A DNA stretch of 49,728 nucleotides from an uncultured Alphaproteobacteria bacterium (GTDB lineage Bacteria > Pseudomonadota > Alphaproteobacteria > RF32 > CAG-239). The stretch's first letter is position 1. Every line of letters begins with the position of its first letter. The notes beneath the pieces are model-generated. The model did not search any database and was not told the DNA's origin. It saw only the letters and a program-made list of their open reading frames with translations. A program made the position numbers and the translations under genes. Shown piece after piece: positions 7,557 through 14,910 of this stretch. Where the stretch lies: contig CALXTJ010000001.1 of NCBI GenBank assembly GCA_944391375.1, forward strand, positions 1-49,728, written 5' to 3'.

Positions 7557-8288
7557 ATGACTAATATTTTCCGATATATTTTAGATTTTTTGTTGCCACC
7601 CCGATGTATGTGTTGCGGCAAAATCAACGCCGACGGCAACGGTCTGTGTGCAGAATGTTTTAATAAAATAACTTTTATAGCCAAACCTTATTGCCAAAGA
7701 TGCGGGCAGCCGTTTACGCAGGTAGCGGCAGTCAATGCCAAGATGATATGCCCGAAGTGTTTAGCGGAAAAGAAGCATCCTTTTCGTATGGCCAGGGCGG
7801 CGGTTAAATATGACTATGCTTCCAAAAAGAGTATTTTGGCATTAAAGTTTATGGACAAGACGGAAAATGCCAAAATATTTGCCAAGTGGCTTAAATTGGC
7901 CGGTACGGATATCTGGAAAGAAGGTGCGGATGTGTTAATACCGGTTCCTTTGCATTACGGTAGATTGCTGACCCGAAGATATAATCAGTCGGCTTTACTG
8001 GCACAAGAGTTAAGTAAGCTTACCGACATCAAGACCGATACCGGAAGTTTATTAAAATGTAAGTCCACCAAACCGCAATCAAGTTTTGCCCATCGCAATG
8101 CCCGAGCTCAAAATATTAAGGGAGCTTTTAAGGTCAAAAATCCGGCAAATATAAAAGGAAAAAGAGTGGTGCTGATAGATGATGTATTTACCACCGGAGC
8201 GACGGCCAAAGAGTGTGCCAAAACTTTATATAAAGCCGGAGCTTTGTCGGTTGATGTTTTAACCATAGCCAAAGTTTATCAAAATTGA
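7557..8288 (+). CDS. comF: ComF family phosphoribosyltransferase-like protein
   Basis: This encodes 243 residues. The N-terminal zinc-finger part has the cysteine pairs CMCC, CAEC, CQRC and CPKC (about residues 17-74). The C-terminal type I phosphoribosyltransferase domain has RYNQSALLAQELSK and the PRPP-loop motif VVLIDDVFTTGAT. ComF proteins are linked to DNA uptake in naturally competent bacteria, but the family is widespread, so the role here is uncertain. It follows sucD by 14 bp and probably shares its transcript. It ends 2 bp from the convergent atpF stop. Confidence 0.92.
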   Translation: MTNIFRYILDFLLPPRCMCCGKINADGNGLCAECFNKITFIAKPYCQRCGQPFTQVAAVNAKMICPKCLAEKKHPFRMARAAVKYDYASKKSILALKFMDKTENAKIFAKWLKLAGTDIWKEGADVLIPVPLHYGRLLTRRYNQSALLAQELSKLTDIKTDTGSLLKCKSTKPQSSFAHRNARAQNIKGAFKVKNPANIKGKRVVLIDDVFTTGATAKECAKTLYKAGALSVDVLTIAKVYQN

Positions 8289-8290
8289 TA

Positions 8291-8872
8291 TTACTTAAGC
8301 TTTTTCAATATTTTTTCAATAGAATTATCTATAAGTTTGGTATGCGTATCGTTATCCAAAACGGCAGCCAGTTTTTCTTTAACCAAGGCCACGGTTTTAA
8401 CTCCGATAAGTTCGTTAATTTCCTTATGATATTTTTCGGTTTCGGCGGTAATTTTATTTTCAACTTCTTTGCGTCGTGCATTTAAGTCGTTTTCAAGTTT
8501 AGTAAGGGTATTTTCTTTAAGCAGTTCAATTTCCTTATTGGACTTATCCAAAATAGCCTGAGCCTCATTTTTGGCATTAAGGAATTGGCGTTCGTACTGA
8601 GAGAGCAACACTTGAGCATCATCTCGCAGTTTTTCGGCCTGAGATATTTGTAAAATAACCCCGTCACGATGTTTGGCAAGCAGATTTTTAAGAGCTTTAG
8701 CCACAGGCCTGGCCAAAAAGACTACCACCAAGACAAAGGCCATACCAACCCAAAACTCAGCTTCTAAATAAAACGGTTCATCGGGGTGAGAAACAAAATC
8801 GGCAGCCTCATCCAAAGTTTGGATTTCGGCAGCCACGCCCCGAGATATGTTATTTTCTTGTATTGTTGCCAT
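8291..8872 (-). CDS. atpF: ATP synthase F0 subunit b
   Basis: This encodes 193 residues. An N-terminal membrane helix (about 37-57, FWVGMAFVLVVVFLARPV) is followed by a long charged amphipathic helix typical of the peripheral stalk that holds F1 to F0. It is the last gene of the minus-strand F0 operon and overlaps the b' gene by 1 bp. Its usual partner genes (atpHAGDC) are not here, as in alphaproteobacteria where F0 and F1 operons are separate. Confidence 0.9.
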   Translation of the reverse strand: MATIQENNISRGVAAEIQTLDEAADFVSHPDEPFYLEAEFWVGMAFVLVVVFLARPVAKALKNLLAKHRDGVILQISQAEKLRDDAQVLLSQYERQFLNAKNEAQAILDKSNKEIELLKENTLTKLENDLNARRKEVENKITAETEKYHKEINELIGVKTVALVKEKLAAVLDNDTHTKLIDNSIEKILKKLK

Positions 8873-9348
8873 TATTTAATATCCGAATTATGAGTATTTT
8901 TGTTGGGACCGATTTTTTTGATATCCAACTTTTGCATAATATCATCAGCCAGTTGTTGCGAAATATGTTCAATAGCATCCAAAGTTTCCTGTTTTTGTTT
9001 GGCAAGGACATATTCGCTGTCGGCAATTTTTTTAGCCAAGGCATCTTCAATTTCGGCCTTTTTTTCGGCGATGGTTTTATCCAAATCCTGCCGATTTTGA
9101 GCAATAGCGGTTTCGGCAGAATTTTTAGCCTTATCAAGAGCCTTGTGGTATTTATCCAAAGAAGACAGCGCCTGAGCATTGATTTTTTCGGCCTTTTGAA
9201 TAAAGGCATCAATTTTTTGCCGACGCTGTTTGATGATATCATCAATCTTTGGAATAATAAAGGCATACATAATCAGCCAGAGGCTCAAAAAGGAAACGAT
9301 GAGCCAAAAAAACTGAGATACATATGTTGAAGGGTCAAGCTGAGGCAT
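8872..9348 (-). CDS. atpF': ATP synthase F0 subunit b'
   Basis: This encodes 158 residues: MPQLDPSTYVSQFFWLIVSF begins an N-terminal membrane helix (about 10-31), followed by a coiled-coil stalk region rich in Lys, Glu and Ala. The start PQLDxxTxxSQxFWL is typical of alphaproteobacterial b' chains, which form a heterodimeric stalk with b. It overlaps atpF by 1 bp and follows atpE by 3 bp. Confidence 0.9.
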   Translation of the reverse strand: MPQLDPSTYVSQFFWLIVSFLSLWLIMYAFIIPKIDDIIKQRRQKIDAFIQKAEKINAQALSSLDKYHKALDKAKNSAETAIAQNRQDLDKTIAEKKAEIEDALAKKIADSEYVLAKQKQETLDAIEHISQQLADDIMQKLDIKKIGPNKNTHNSDIK

Positions 9349-9351
9349 AGA

Positions 9352-9573
9352 CTATTTACCGGTTAAAATCACCAAAGCAATAACCAAGGCGTACAAAGCA
9401 ATAGCTTCAATAGCGGCAAATCCGGCCCAGCCATAGAGGTCAACATCTTTTTTAACCTGCGGATTACGACCGACGGTTTCAATCATGGTAGTCCAAAGTT
9501 TGGTAACACCCCAAGCGGCAACCACCATTGACAAGGCGCAAATTGATGCGGAAAGATAAGCTAACGGTTCCAT
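9352..9573 (-). CDS. atpE: ATP synthase F0 subunit c
   Basis: This encodes 73 residues forming a two-helix hairpin. The polar loop has Arg36-Asn37-Pro38 and the second helix carries the ion-binding Glu56 in GFAAIEAIALYALV. The residues flanking the Glu resemble proton-type rather than sodium-type rings, judged by eye. A good Shine-Dalgarno, GAAAGGAAAAA, precedes the ATG. It lies between atpB and atpF' in the usual order. Confidence 0.96.
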   Translation of the reverse strand: MEPLAYLSASICALSMVVAAWGVTKLWTTMIETVGRNPQVKKDVDLYGWAGFAAIEAIALYALVIALVILTGK

Positions 9574-9594
9574 ATTTTTTCCTTTCTCAAAAAG

Positions 9595-10317
9595 TTAGTG
9601 ATAATGCAAAGCATCGCTCAAATATATGCAGCTCAAAACAGTATAGATAAACGCCTGTAAGAGAGCAATAAACATTTCAAAAATAATAATACAAGAATCA
9701 AACAGCAACGGAATTACTCCGCCGATTCCCATAGCAACAATAAAACCTCCCAAAATTTTGAGCATAATATGCCCCACCGTCATATTAGCCACCAAACGAA
9801 CGGTTAAGCTAAAAGGCTTTGATAACAGTGAAATAGCTTCAATCGGTACAACCAAAGGAGCTAAAGCCCAAGGTATACCTCTGGGCAAAAAGGTACGCAG
9901 ATAGCCCCATTTTTTAGTTTTGATACCGACAATAATGTTAAAGCACAAGGCCAGGACCGACAAGCATCCTACGGCGGCTAAGTGTGATGTAAAAGTAAAG
10001 CTGTAAGGAAACAGTCCTAAAAAATTACCGAAGGCTATAAAGAGGAATACACTGAAAATAAATGAAAAATATTTCAAACCCTCTTTACCGGTACAACCCT
10101 GCATCAGGTTACTTACAAAATTATACAAAGCTTCCGGAATTGATTGTGACAAAGAAGGTACCACGGTGCGTTTTCTTAAGCAAAAGCCAAACAATAAAAC
10201 AATGGAAGCAACGCTAATAACCATCAATAGAGATGAGTTGGTAAACGAAATATCATATCCGTTAAAAGAGAGCGGTATAATTGGTTTTACTTCAAATTGT
10301 TCCAAAGGGCTGGCCAT
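9595..10317 (-). CDS. atpB: ATP synthase F0 subunit a
   Basis: This encodes 240 residues and is strongly hydrophobic, with five to six membrane helices. The essential Arg174 lies in SLTVRLVANMTVGH. Early landmarks are SIPEALYNFV and FGNFLGLFPYSFTFTSHL. It forms the proton half-channels facing the c ring. It lies 6 bp after atpI and 21 bp before atpE in the operon. Confidence 0.96.
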   Translation of the reverse strand: MASPLEQFEVKPIIPLSFNGYDISFTNSSLLMVISVASIVLLFGFCLRKRTVVPSLSQSIPEALYNFVSNLMQGCTGKEGLKYFSFIFSVFLFIAFGNFLGLFPYSFTFTSHLAAVGCLSVLALCFNIIVGIKTKKWGYLRTFLPRGIPWALAPLVVPIEAISLLSKPFSLTVRLVANMTVGHIMLKILGGFIVAMGIGGVIPLLFDSCIIIFEMFIALLQAFIYTVLSCIYLSDALHYH

Positions 10318-10323
10318 ATCAAA

Positions 10324-10626
10324 TTACTCCTTGTTGTCATCATTGCTCTTAAATGTTTTATAAATATTTAAGATTCCGGCCAATCCGCCAAAAATTAAAA
10401 ACACGGCCAAACCCCAAGGGCGAATATTGAAAAGGTTATCAATCAGGTAACCGATACCGGCACCTACCAATACTCCGGCAATAAGTTCGGCACTTATCTG
10501 CAAGCCGGTTACCGTGCGAGCCGAAGACATGGACGGCGATGTTGCCGACCCCTTGGAATTTAAGTGTTCTTGCTTAAATTCGTTAATTTTGGCATTTAAT
10601 TTTTTAATATCTTCAGGTTCTTTCAT
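10324..10626 (-). CDS. atpI: ATP synthase protein I (AtpI/AtpZ family)
   Basis: This encodes 100 residues: a charged N-terminus (about 1-35), then two membrane helices with LIAGVLVGAGIGYLIDNLF and PWGLAVFLIFGGLAGILNIYKTF. This fits the small accessory proteins coded first in F0 operons, thought to aid c-ring assembly or cation supply. Its start overlaps the stop of the DsbA-like gene by 1 bp, so the upstream redox gene and F0 genes may be cotranscribed. Confidence 0.88.
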   Translation of the reverse strand: MKEPEDIKKLNAKINEFKQEHLNSKGSATSPSMSSARTVTGLQISAELIAGVLVGAGIGYLIDNLFNIRPWGLAVFLIFGGLAGILNIYKTFKSNDDNKE

Positions 10627-11375
10627 TACTGTTTATTATCATTTAAGCGGTTGTTTAAATAATCGGTTAAGGCCTGATAATCAGGTACTCCGAAAATAAC
10701 TTCGTTTTTACCGTTTCCGGAAATTAAAAATGAAGGCGTTCCCTGCATTTTCAGTTTATCAATAGCCTCCTGCCGTAACGATAAAATATTTTGAGCCAAA
10801 TCGTCGTTTTTAAGGCACTGTTCGGCGGCCTCGGATTCTAATCCGGCATCTTTGGCAAATTCTTTAATTTTTTCCTCAGAGTTTAAGGAGAGCATCCAAG
10901 TTCTCTGATTTTCAAACATCAAGTTAATAAATTTACCTCGGTTTAAGACCGGTACGCATTCAGAGAGCATGGCACCCTGCATGGATTTTTTATCTAAGGG
11001 AAAGTTTACGAACGAAACTTTAATTTGGTTATTTTTAATAAAATCTTCTTCAAGACGGGGTAATATGTTCAAGTGGAAATCGGCACAGTGAGTGCAACCC
11101 AAAGAGGAAAGCTCATAAACGGTAAGGGGAGCATCGTTGCTGCCCAAGGTGTAAACCGGGGTAAAATTTATTGCCATATTATCATCAAGTTTAGAGGCAA
11201 TACCGTTTTGTTCTAAAGGAGAGCTATCGGCCGGTTGTGCGTTGGCCGGACTGACAAGCGTAAAAGAGCCGTCGTTGTAAACAAAACCTTTTAAAGAAAG
11301 GTAAGAATAGGCACAAACCGCATACAGCAGCACCGATGTTATAATTGTGCTTAAAGTTCTAATAAATTTTTCCAC
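10626..11375 (-). CDS. DsbA-like exported thiol-disulfide oxidoreductase
   Basis: This encodes 249 residues. A hydrophobic N-terminal helix (about 7-26) should act as signal or anchor. A Thioredoxin_4/DsbA-type domain follows (about 72-245): DAPLTVYELSSLGCTHCADF has the redox pair Cys94-Cys97 (CTHC), and MQGTPSFLISG provides the cis-Pro loop. It should oxidise or isomerise thiols in periplasmic proteins, which fits a genome with cysteine-bearing exported proteins. It lies between the DciA-like gene and atpI on the minus strand. The precise Dsb subclass cannot be told by eye. Confidence 0.88.
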   Translation of the reverse strand: MEKFIRTLSTIITSVLLYAVCAYSYLSLKGFVYNDGSFTLVSPANAQPADSSPLEQNGIASKLDDNMAINFTPVYTLGSNDAPLTVYELSSLGCTHCADFHLNILPRLEEDFIKNNQIKVSFVNFPLDKKSMQGAMLSECVPVLNRGKFINLMFENQRTWMLSLNSEEKIKEFAKDAGLESEAAEQCLKNDDLAQNILSLRQEAIDKLKMQGTPSFLISGNGKNEVIFGVPDYQALTDYLNNRLNDNKQ

Positions 11376-11384
11376 AATGTTCTC

Positions 11385-11909
11385 CTATTTATTATTTTTA
11401 AAAACACTTTCACCCAAAGACTTTAATCTTGCTTTCAATTCAGGGCTTTTAACCCCCTCGGTTACTTCGTTAATATAAGTTTGTTCTTGTTTAGTTACAA
11501 GCTTTTTATCAGTCTTATCTTCAGAAACCGTAGATAAAGAGGTATTTATAAATTCATCATTTTGCATAATGGTAATTTTAGCAATGGCCTTATATCCGAA
11601 GAATGTATTTATTTTTTCCAAAATTAAAGGGATGTTGTGTTGAATTTCCAGGGCAAAAGCACTTCCGGCGACCAAAAGGTGCAAGGTTCCGTCGTTGCGG
11701 CAATTAGGTTTAAAAACAATTTTTTGCGGCATGGAATGTTCGGCAATTTCCTGACCTACAATATTTTGCCAATTGGTTAAAAGGTCAATTTCTATCAAGC
11801 CCTTATTGCCCAAAAGTTTTTTAATCAATGGCGACATACTGGCTGACAGATTTTCCAATCCTGAGGCTTTGTGTTCGGCCGAGACGATATTTTTAGTTTT
11901 TTTGTTCAT
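11385..11909 (-). CDS. DUF721/DciA-like protein
   Basis: This encodes 174 residues from the ATG at 11909, preferred over the ATG at 11915 because AGGA then lies at good spacing. The N-terminal part (about 15-115) has the family pattern with LLTNWQNIVGQEIAEHSMPQKIVF and the GTLHLLVAGSAFALEIQHN segment. DciA proteins recruit or load the replicative helicase DnaB in bacteria without DnaC; many alphaproteobacterial members are known only as DUF721. The C-terminal about 55 residues are polar and variable. It follows xerD by about 10 bp. Confidence 0.78.
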   Translation of the reverse strand: MNKKTKNIVSAEHKASGLENLSASMSPLIKKLLGNKGLIEIDLLTNWQNIVGQEIAEHSMPQKIVFKPNCRNDGTLHLLVAGSAFALEIQHNIPLILEKINTFFGYKAIAKITIMQNDEFINTSLSTVSEDKTDKKLVTKQEQTYINEVTEGVKSPELKARLKSLGESVFKNNK

Positions 11910-11919
11910 CAGCATAATC

Positions 11920-12822
11920 CTAGAGCTTAAAGTTGTGGAGCGGATGTTTTTGTTTTACGGTTTCCATGAGTTTGTCGGAAGTTATATGGGTATAAATTTC
12001 GGTAGTGGCAATATTTTCATGGCCGAGCATTTTTTGCACCGAGCGTAAATCGGCATGATGATTAAGTAAATTAGTGGCAAACGAGTGCCGCAAGGTATGT
12101 GGAGATATAAGCCTTGCATCTAAGTTGCACTCTAAAGCCAGTTGTTTTAGTTGTTTAAAAAAAGTATCGCGAGTGATGTGCCCGCTTTGAGCCGATTTTG
12201 AAGGAAAGAGCCACGGCGAAGTTTTGCCGTTTTTGCAAAAGAACTGACGATATTGTCCGTAAGTTTTAAGGCTGTTAAGTGCCTGAATTGAAATGGGTAC
12301 GATTCGCTCTTTAGAGCCTTTACCTTTAACCATAACTTGTTTTTTATCAAAATTAACGGCTCGTTCGGGCAAGCTTACCAACTCGGAAATGCGTAAGCCG
12401 GTGGCAAACATCAGCTCAATCATTACCCCGATTCGCTGCATGGAGGGATTGTTATGATTTTGAGCCTGAGAAATCAGCATGGATATTTGATCGGGAGTTA
12501 AAAATTTAGGTAAAGGTTTTTCTTGTTTTGGGGAAGAAATGTTAGCCGCCGGATTTTCGTTTAAGATTTTTTCGGAAAACAAAAACTTACAAAATTCTCT
12601 TAAGGCCGAGAGCTTACGAGCCTGAGTTTTTGGAGTGTAGTAATGAGCTCCCAAAAACTGCATAAAGGTAGATAAGTCCTGTTCGCTGATATTTTGCGGT
12701 TCAATGGAGCAAACTTCAAAAAACTGGCATATATCGCGTTTATAGGCGGCAAGAGTGTTGACGGCCACGCCTTTTTCGGCGGCCATCATATCTAAAAACT
12801 CTTGTAAATATCGGCTATTCAT
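11920..12822 (-). CDS. xerD: Tyrosine recombinase XerD
   Basis: This encodes 300 residues, the standard size for Xer recombinases that resolve chromosome dimers at dif. The N-terminal SAM-like core-binding domain (about 1-90) precedes the catalytic domain with Arg144 (ATGLRISEL), Lys in VKGKGSKER (about 166-172), His242 and Arg245 (HTLRHSFAT), His268 (LGHEN) and nucleophile Tyr277 (TTEIYTHI). All catalytic residues are present. The genomic setting is housekeeping, with no attachment repeats, so an integrase role is unlikely. XerD is favoured over XerC by overall look only. It starts immediately after the stop of a 47-residue membrane protein gene. Confidence 0.9.
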   Translation of the reverse strand: MNSRYLQEFLDMMAAEKGVAVNTLAAYKRDICQFFEVCSIEPQNISEQDLSTFMQFLGAHYYTPKTQARKLSALREFCKFLFSEKILNENPAANISSPKQEKPLPKFLTPDQISMLISQAQNHNNPSMQRIGVMIELMFATGLRISELVSLPERAVNFDKKQVMVKGKGSKERIVPISIQALNSLKTYGQYRQFFCKNGKTSPWLFPSKSAQSGHITRDTFFKQLKQLALECNLDARLISPHTLRHSFATNLLNHHADLRSVQKMLGHENIATTEIYTHITSDKLMETVKQKHPLHNFKL

Positions 12823-12966
12823 CTACTTTGTGTAATCAATGGCTACATCTTTTTCAATATGGTGCGATATCGGCGAAATATCTTTGGTAGCCACAAAAAT
12901 TACACCGATAACAACCACCAAAATCAAACCCCAGTAGATCCAAGCATTATTATTTTTTTGTTTCAT
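12823..12966 (-). CDS. Small single-pass membrane protein (47 residues)
   Basis: An ATG at 12966 opens 47 codons and the TAG stop abuts the xerD ATG. The product begins MKQKNNNAWIYWG, has one membrane helix (about 12-29, rich in Val, Ile and Leu), and ends in a polar tail finishing VAIDYTK. The positive N-terminus suggests an N-in, C-out topology. It fills the interval between the divergent aroK promoter and xerD exactly, and has coding-like composition, so it is probably the first gene of the xerD-dciA-dsb-atp transcript. No family was recognised. Confidence 0.6.
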   Translation of the reverse strand: MKQKNNNAWIYWGLILVVVIGVIFVATKDISPISHHIEKDVAIDYTK

Positions 12967-12988
12967 GTACAATACCTCATAAAAAATG

Positions 12989-13017
12989 TTGCTAAATAAT
13001 GATAAGATTTATATTAT
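12989..13017 (+). promoter_or_regulatory. Promoter of the aroK-rph-rdgB-addBA transcript
   Basis: TTGCTA (12989-12994), exactly 17 bp, then TATTAT (13012-13017). Transcription would start near 13024, downstream of the in-frame ATG at 12999, which supports the aroK start at 13053. Confidence 0.55.
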
Positions 13018-13052
13018 CTAACATAATAAATTTGAAAGAAGCGTTAAACACA

Positions 13053-13610
13053 ATGATAAAAAATATAAACAAAATAATTCTTCTGGTAGGTTTAATGGGC
13101 AGCGGCAAAACCAGTGTCGGTAAAAGGCTGGCTCAAAAACTTAATTTACCGTTTGTAGACGGCGACCGAGAGGTGGAAAAAGCGGCAGGGTTGTCGCTTG
13201 TAGATGTTTTAAAGTGCTTCGGAGCGGAAGAATATCGTGCCGGAGAAATGCGGGTTATGAAGCGTTTGTTGCAAGGTGAGCCTTGTGTTTTGGCATCGGG
13301 CGGGGGGTCATTTGTGGCCGGTCCCACCAGGGAAATGGCGAAAGCTCATGCTTTAACCGTATGGCTTAAAGCCGATGTCAATACCTTGTATCATCGTACG
13401 GCAGGTCGCAAACATCGTCCGTTTTTAATGGGAGCCGACAGCAGATTAAAAGAGCGTTTGGAAAATTACATCAAGGAAGAATATCCGTATTATTCGGAAG
13501 CCGACATCGTGGTAGAAACCAAGGATGAAAGGGTTGAAAATACGGTTAATAGGGTAATTAAAGCCATTGATGATTTTTATAAATCGGAGGGGCAAAATGC
13601 GGCACAATAA
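13053..13610 (+). CDS. aroK: Shikimate kinase
   Basis: This encodes 185 residues from the ATG at 13053. It phosphorylates shikimate in aromatic amino acid synthesis. The P-loop is GLMGSGKTSVG near the N-terminus, followed by DGDREVEKAAG, a substrate-binding ASGGGSFV segment and the RKHRPFL lid region. The earlier in-frame ATG at 12999 lies inside the promoter region and would add a poorly conserved N-terminus. aroB does not follow as it often does; instead the 3' end overlaps rph by 14 bp. Confidence 0.92.
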   Translation: MIKNINKIILLVGLMGSGKTSVGKRLAQKLNLPFVDGDREVEKAAGLSLVDVLKCFGAEEYRAGEMRVMKRLLQGEPCVLASGGGSFVAGPTREMAKAHALTVWLKADVNTLYHRTAGRKHRPFLMGADSRLKERLENYIKEEYPYYSEADIVVETKDERVENTVNRVIKAIDDFYKSEGQNAAQ

Positions 13611-14310
13611 TAGGTTGGAAAACGAGTTAAGAAACATTGAAATAAGTGTTAATGTTAATGCTTATGCCGAAGGTTCGTGTTTAATAAAATGCGGCAATAC
13701 GCATGTTTTATGCACGGCTTCGGTAGATGATAAGTTGCCGGCTTGGCTCAAAGACGGTGATAAGGGCTGGATAACGGCCGAATATGCACTGTTGCCGCGT
13801 TCCACTCGCACCCGCGTCAACCGCGAGACCAAAGGTCCAACCGGACGCACACATGAAATACAGCGTTTAATAGGCCGTTCTTTGCGAGCCGTAACCGATT
13901 TGAGCTTGTTAAAGGGATATTTAATCCAGATAGACTGCGATGTTTTGCAAGCCGACGGCGGTACGCGTACGGCATCTATTACCGGAGGATTTGTGGCTTT
14001 GTATTTGGCAATTGCGAAAATGCTCAAAGAAGGTAAACTTGAAAAAAATCCGATATGCGAGTTTGTGGCCGCCGTATCTTGCGGTCTGGAAGATGATACG
14101 GTGCTGTTGGATTTAGATTATGAAGAGGATTCTTCGGCTCGTGCCGATACCAATTTTGTTTTGACCGAAAGCGGTAAAATTGTAGAGGTTCAAGGAACGG
14201 CTGAAGGAACACCGTTTACCAAAGAGCAGTTTGAAGAGCTTTTTGCCATGGCCCAAAAAGGAATTGCTCACTTAATCACATTACAAAAACAAGCATTGGA
14301 GATAAAATAA
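13597..14310 (+). CDS. rph: Ribonuclease PH
   Basis: This encodes 237 residues, the usual size. RNase PH is a phosphate-dependent 3'-5' exoribonuclease that trims tRNA precursors. Landmarks are GNTHVLCTASVD, GWITAEYALLPRSTRTR, GRTHEIQRLIGRSLRA, the phosphate-site region DCDVLQADGGTRTASITG, and EVQGTAEGTPF near the end. The start at 13597 has GGAGGGG 4 bp upstream; the ATGs at 13567 and 13570 lie in the aroK coding region without such a site. The stop is immediately followed by the rdgB ATG. Confidence 0.96.
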   Translation: MRHNNRLENELRNIEISVNVNAYAEGSCLIKCGNTHVLCTASVDDKLPAWLKDGDKGWITAEYALLPRSTRTRVNRETKGPTGRTHEIQRLIGRSLRAVTDLSLLKGYLIQIDCDVLQADGGTRTASITGGFVALYLAIAKMLKEGKLEKNPICEFVAAVSCGLEDDTVLLDLDYEEDSSARADTNFVLTESGKIVEVQGTAEGTPFTKEQFEELFAMAQKGIAHLITLQKQALEIK

Positions 14311-14901
14311 ATGAAGTTTTCCGAACTGATATTTGCCAGCCGCAATCAAGGTAAAATTGCCGAGATTACGGAGATGTTGGCTCCTCTTGGTATAAAGGTA
14401 AAATCCGCTTTGGAAATGGATTTGCCCGAAGTTGAGGAAACGGGAACGACATTTGAAGAAAATGCCGCTCTAAAGGCACTGGAGATAGCCAAAATAACCG
14501 GTGTCCCGTGCTTGGCAGACGATTCTGGGTTATGTGTAAAAGCTCTTGATAATCGTCCCGGAGTTTATTCGGCGCGTTATGCACCTAATCGTAATTTTGA
14601 CTTGGCAATGGATAAGTTGTTGGCTGAAATAAAGGAAAGCTGCAGCAATGACCGCTCGGCATATTTTGCCTGTGTGTTGGTACTTGGCTTTCCAAACGGC
14701 GAATATAAAACATTTGAGGGCAGGGTAGACGGCGTTATCACCATGCAAAAGCAAGGAAACGGCGGATTCGGGTTTGATCCGGTATTTGCTCCTCTGGGGT
14801 ACGATAAAACTTTTGCCGAACTGGGTTCGGATGTAAAAAATAAAATTTCGCACCGCGGTCGGGCATTACAAAAGTTTTTGGCTTATTTACGGGAAAATTA
14901 A
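14311..14901 (+). CDS. rdgB: RdgB/HAM1 non-canonical purine NTP pyrophosphatase
   Basis: This encodes 196 residues. It hydrolyses ITP, dITP and XTP to clean the nucleotide pool. Landmarks are FASRNQGKIAEI near the start, EETGTTFEENAALKA, the central LADDSGLCVKALDNRPGVYSARYA, GNGGFGFDPVF, and the C-terminal SHRGRALQ. It directly abuts rph, as in many alphaproteobacteria, and is followed by addB after 9 bp. Confidence 0.95.
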   Translation: MKFSELIFASRNQGKIAEITEMLAPLGIKVKSALEMDLPEVEETGTTFEENAALKALEIAKITGVPCLADDSGLCVKALDNRPGVYSARYAPNRNFDLAMDKLLAEIKESCSNDRSAYFACVLVLGFPNGEYKTFEGRVDGVITMQKQGNGGFGFDPVFAPLGYDKTFAELGSDVKNKISHRGRALQKFLAYLREN

Positions 14902-14910
14902 GTTATATAA

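Noticed and set aside
11920..12822. Integrase of a mobile island ending here
   Set aside because: The tyrosine recombinase is in a housekeeping run, has XerD length, and no tRNA or attachment repeats are visible.
12999..13052. Longer aroK start at 12999
   Set aside because: It lies between the -35 and -10 elements of the proposed promoter and adds residues absent from the family.
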